Source of the DNA: Chloroflexota bacterium
GTDB taxonomy: Bacteria > Chloroflexota > Anaerolineae > Anaerolineales > Villigracilaceae
Assembly: GCA_016191895.1 (NCBI GenBank)
Contig: JACPVD010000193.1
Span: 1 to 5,026 of the forward strand
DNA: 5,026 bases
Direction of reading: 5' to 3'
Below the pieces are notes generated by a model, which searched no databases, had not been told where the DNA came from, and was given only the letters and a program-made list of their open reading frames with translations. The position numbers and the translations under genes are program-made. Positions 4,821-5,026 of the stretch are shown one piece after another; within the stretch, counting starts at the first letter, position 1, and each line of letters opens with the position of its first letter.

Positions 4821-5026
4821 TGGCGAAACTCAAACTGGATTTGCACGATATTTACAATAAAGGCGGCATGATCGATAAGGAGTTAAACCGCATTGTGGAG
4901 GAAGCCATCGAGCGCAAGGTTGAACTGGTGGAGATCATTCCCGGCAAGGGCAGCGGGCAATTGAAGAAGAAAGTTTTGCGGTTTCTAAATCAATCGCACA
5001 TCAAGAAACTGTACCACCGCGTCGAA
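4817..5026 (+). CDS. Smr-domain protein, 3' end outside window
   Basis: The first 70 codons of a gene running past the right edge, starting MMAKLKLDLHDIYNKGG. Visible Smr (small MutS-related) features are the LDLH motif (7-10), an amphipathic helix of about 20-34, a strand VELVEIIPGKGSG (35-47) matching the Smr glycine loop (usually HGKGxG), and the following helix QLKKKVLRFLNQS. Smr domains are associated with nucleic-acid nicking or RNA cleavage. Here the histidine of HGKG is proline (P42) and the glycine after LDLH is aspartate, so activity is uncertain. The domain begins almost at the N-terminus, suggesting a short stand-alone Smr protein and not MutS2. The first ATG (4817) overlaps the TGA of the selenoprotein gene (ATGA); the ATG at 4820 is an equally possible start. 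Expression probably depends on read-through of the whole preceding gene. Confidence 0.85.
   Translation, partial: MMAKLKLDLHDIYNKGGMIDKELNRIVEEAIERKVELVEIIPGKGSGQLKKKVLRFLNQSHIKKLYHRVE

Noticed and set aside
4468..4860. A 130-codon plus-strand ORF in another frame overlapping the TGA region, which could suggest a frameshifted continuation of the AhpD-like gene.
   Set aside because: Its product does not resemble the family, whereas the original frame after the TGA (QSHAHDLR and onward) does. No frameshift is needed.
1..5026. CRISPR arrays, insertion sequences, tRNA or rRNA genes.
   Set aside because: No regularly spaced repeats, transposase-like ORFs, terminal inverted repeats or tRNA-like folds were seen by eye. 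The 12-nt match to the 16S tail at 1360-1371 lies inside a coding gene and is not an rRNA.

Overview
The window (about 55-60% GC by eye) looks like a chromosomal segment of a Chloroflexota bacterium, most likely Anaerolineae-like. The taxon is inferred from style: a lipoprotein sugar-binding protein whose lipobox is followed by a Thr-Glu-Ala-Pro-Ala repeat linker, together with the family mix. No marker gene is present to confirm it.

Left part (1-2440, minus strand): a LacI-family regulator (1348-2367) is followed 72 bp downstream by a family 1 extracellular solute-binding lipoprotein (1-1275), whose C-terminus lies beyond the left edge. This is the usual head of a carbohydrate ABC uptake operon; the permease genes would be expected further left. 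A sigma70-type promoter (TTGACA, 17 bp, TAGACT) drives the regulator. Two adjacent 12-bp palindromes centred on CG (2378-2389 and 2390-2401) cover its predicted transcription start, suggesting autoregulation.

Middle (2440-2782): a short plus-strand ORF of unknown function (2448-2771), whose stop codon lies inside a perfect TATAAT that sits 10 nt upstream of the scpA start.

Right part (2783-5026, plus strand): a tight gene run of scpA (condensin kleisin), a histidine phosphatase of the MSMEG_4193 type, an AhpD-like peroxidase-related protein, and the start of an Smr-domain protein. Gaps are 60 bp, 1 bp and a 4-bp overlap, so the genes are probably co-transcribed.

The main discovery is in the AhpD-like gene. 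It is interrupted by an in-frame TGA (4488-4490) that falls exactly on the second cysteine of the AhpD CxxC motif, giving C-R-Y-U followed by the conserved histidine. A hairpin shaped like a bacterial SECIS element (6 Watson-Crick pairs plus a G-U pair, 6-nt loop with G at its second position) begins 18 nt after the TGA. The gene is best read as one 191-residue selenoprotein (4245-4820), not as two broken ORFs. Automatic gene callers would split or truncate it.
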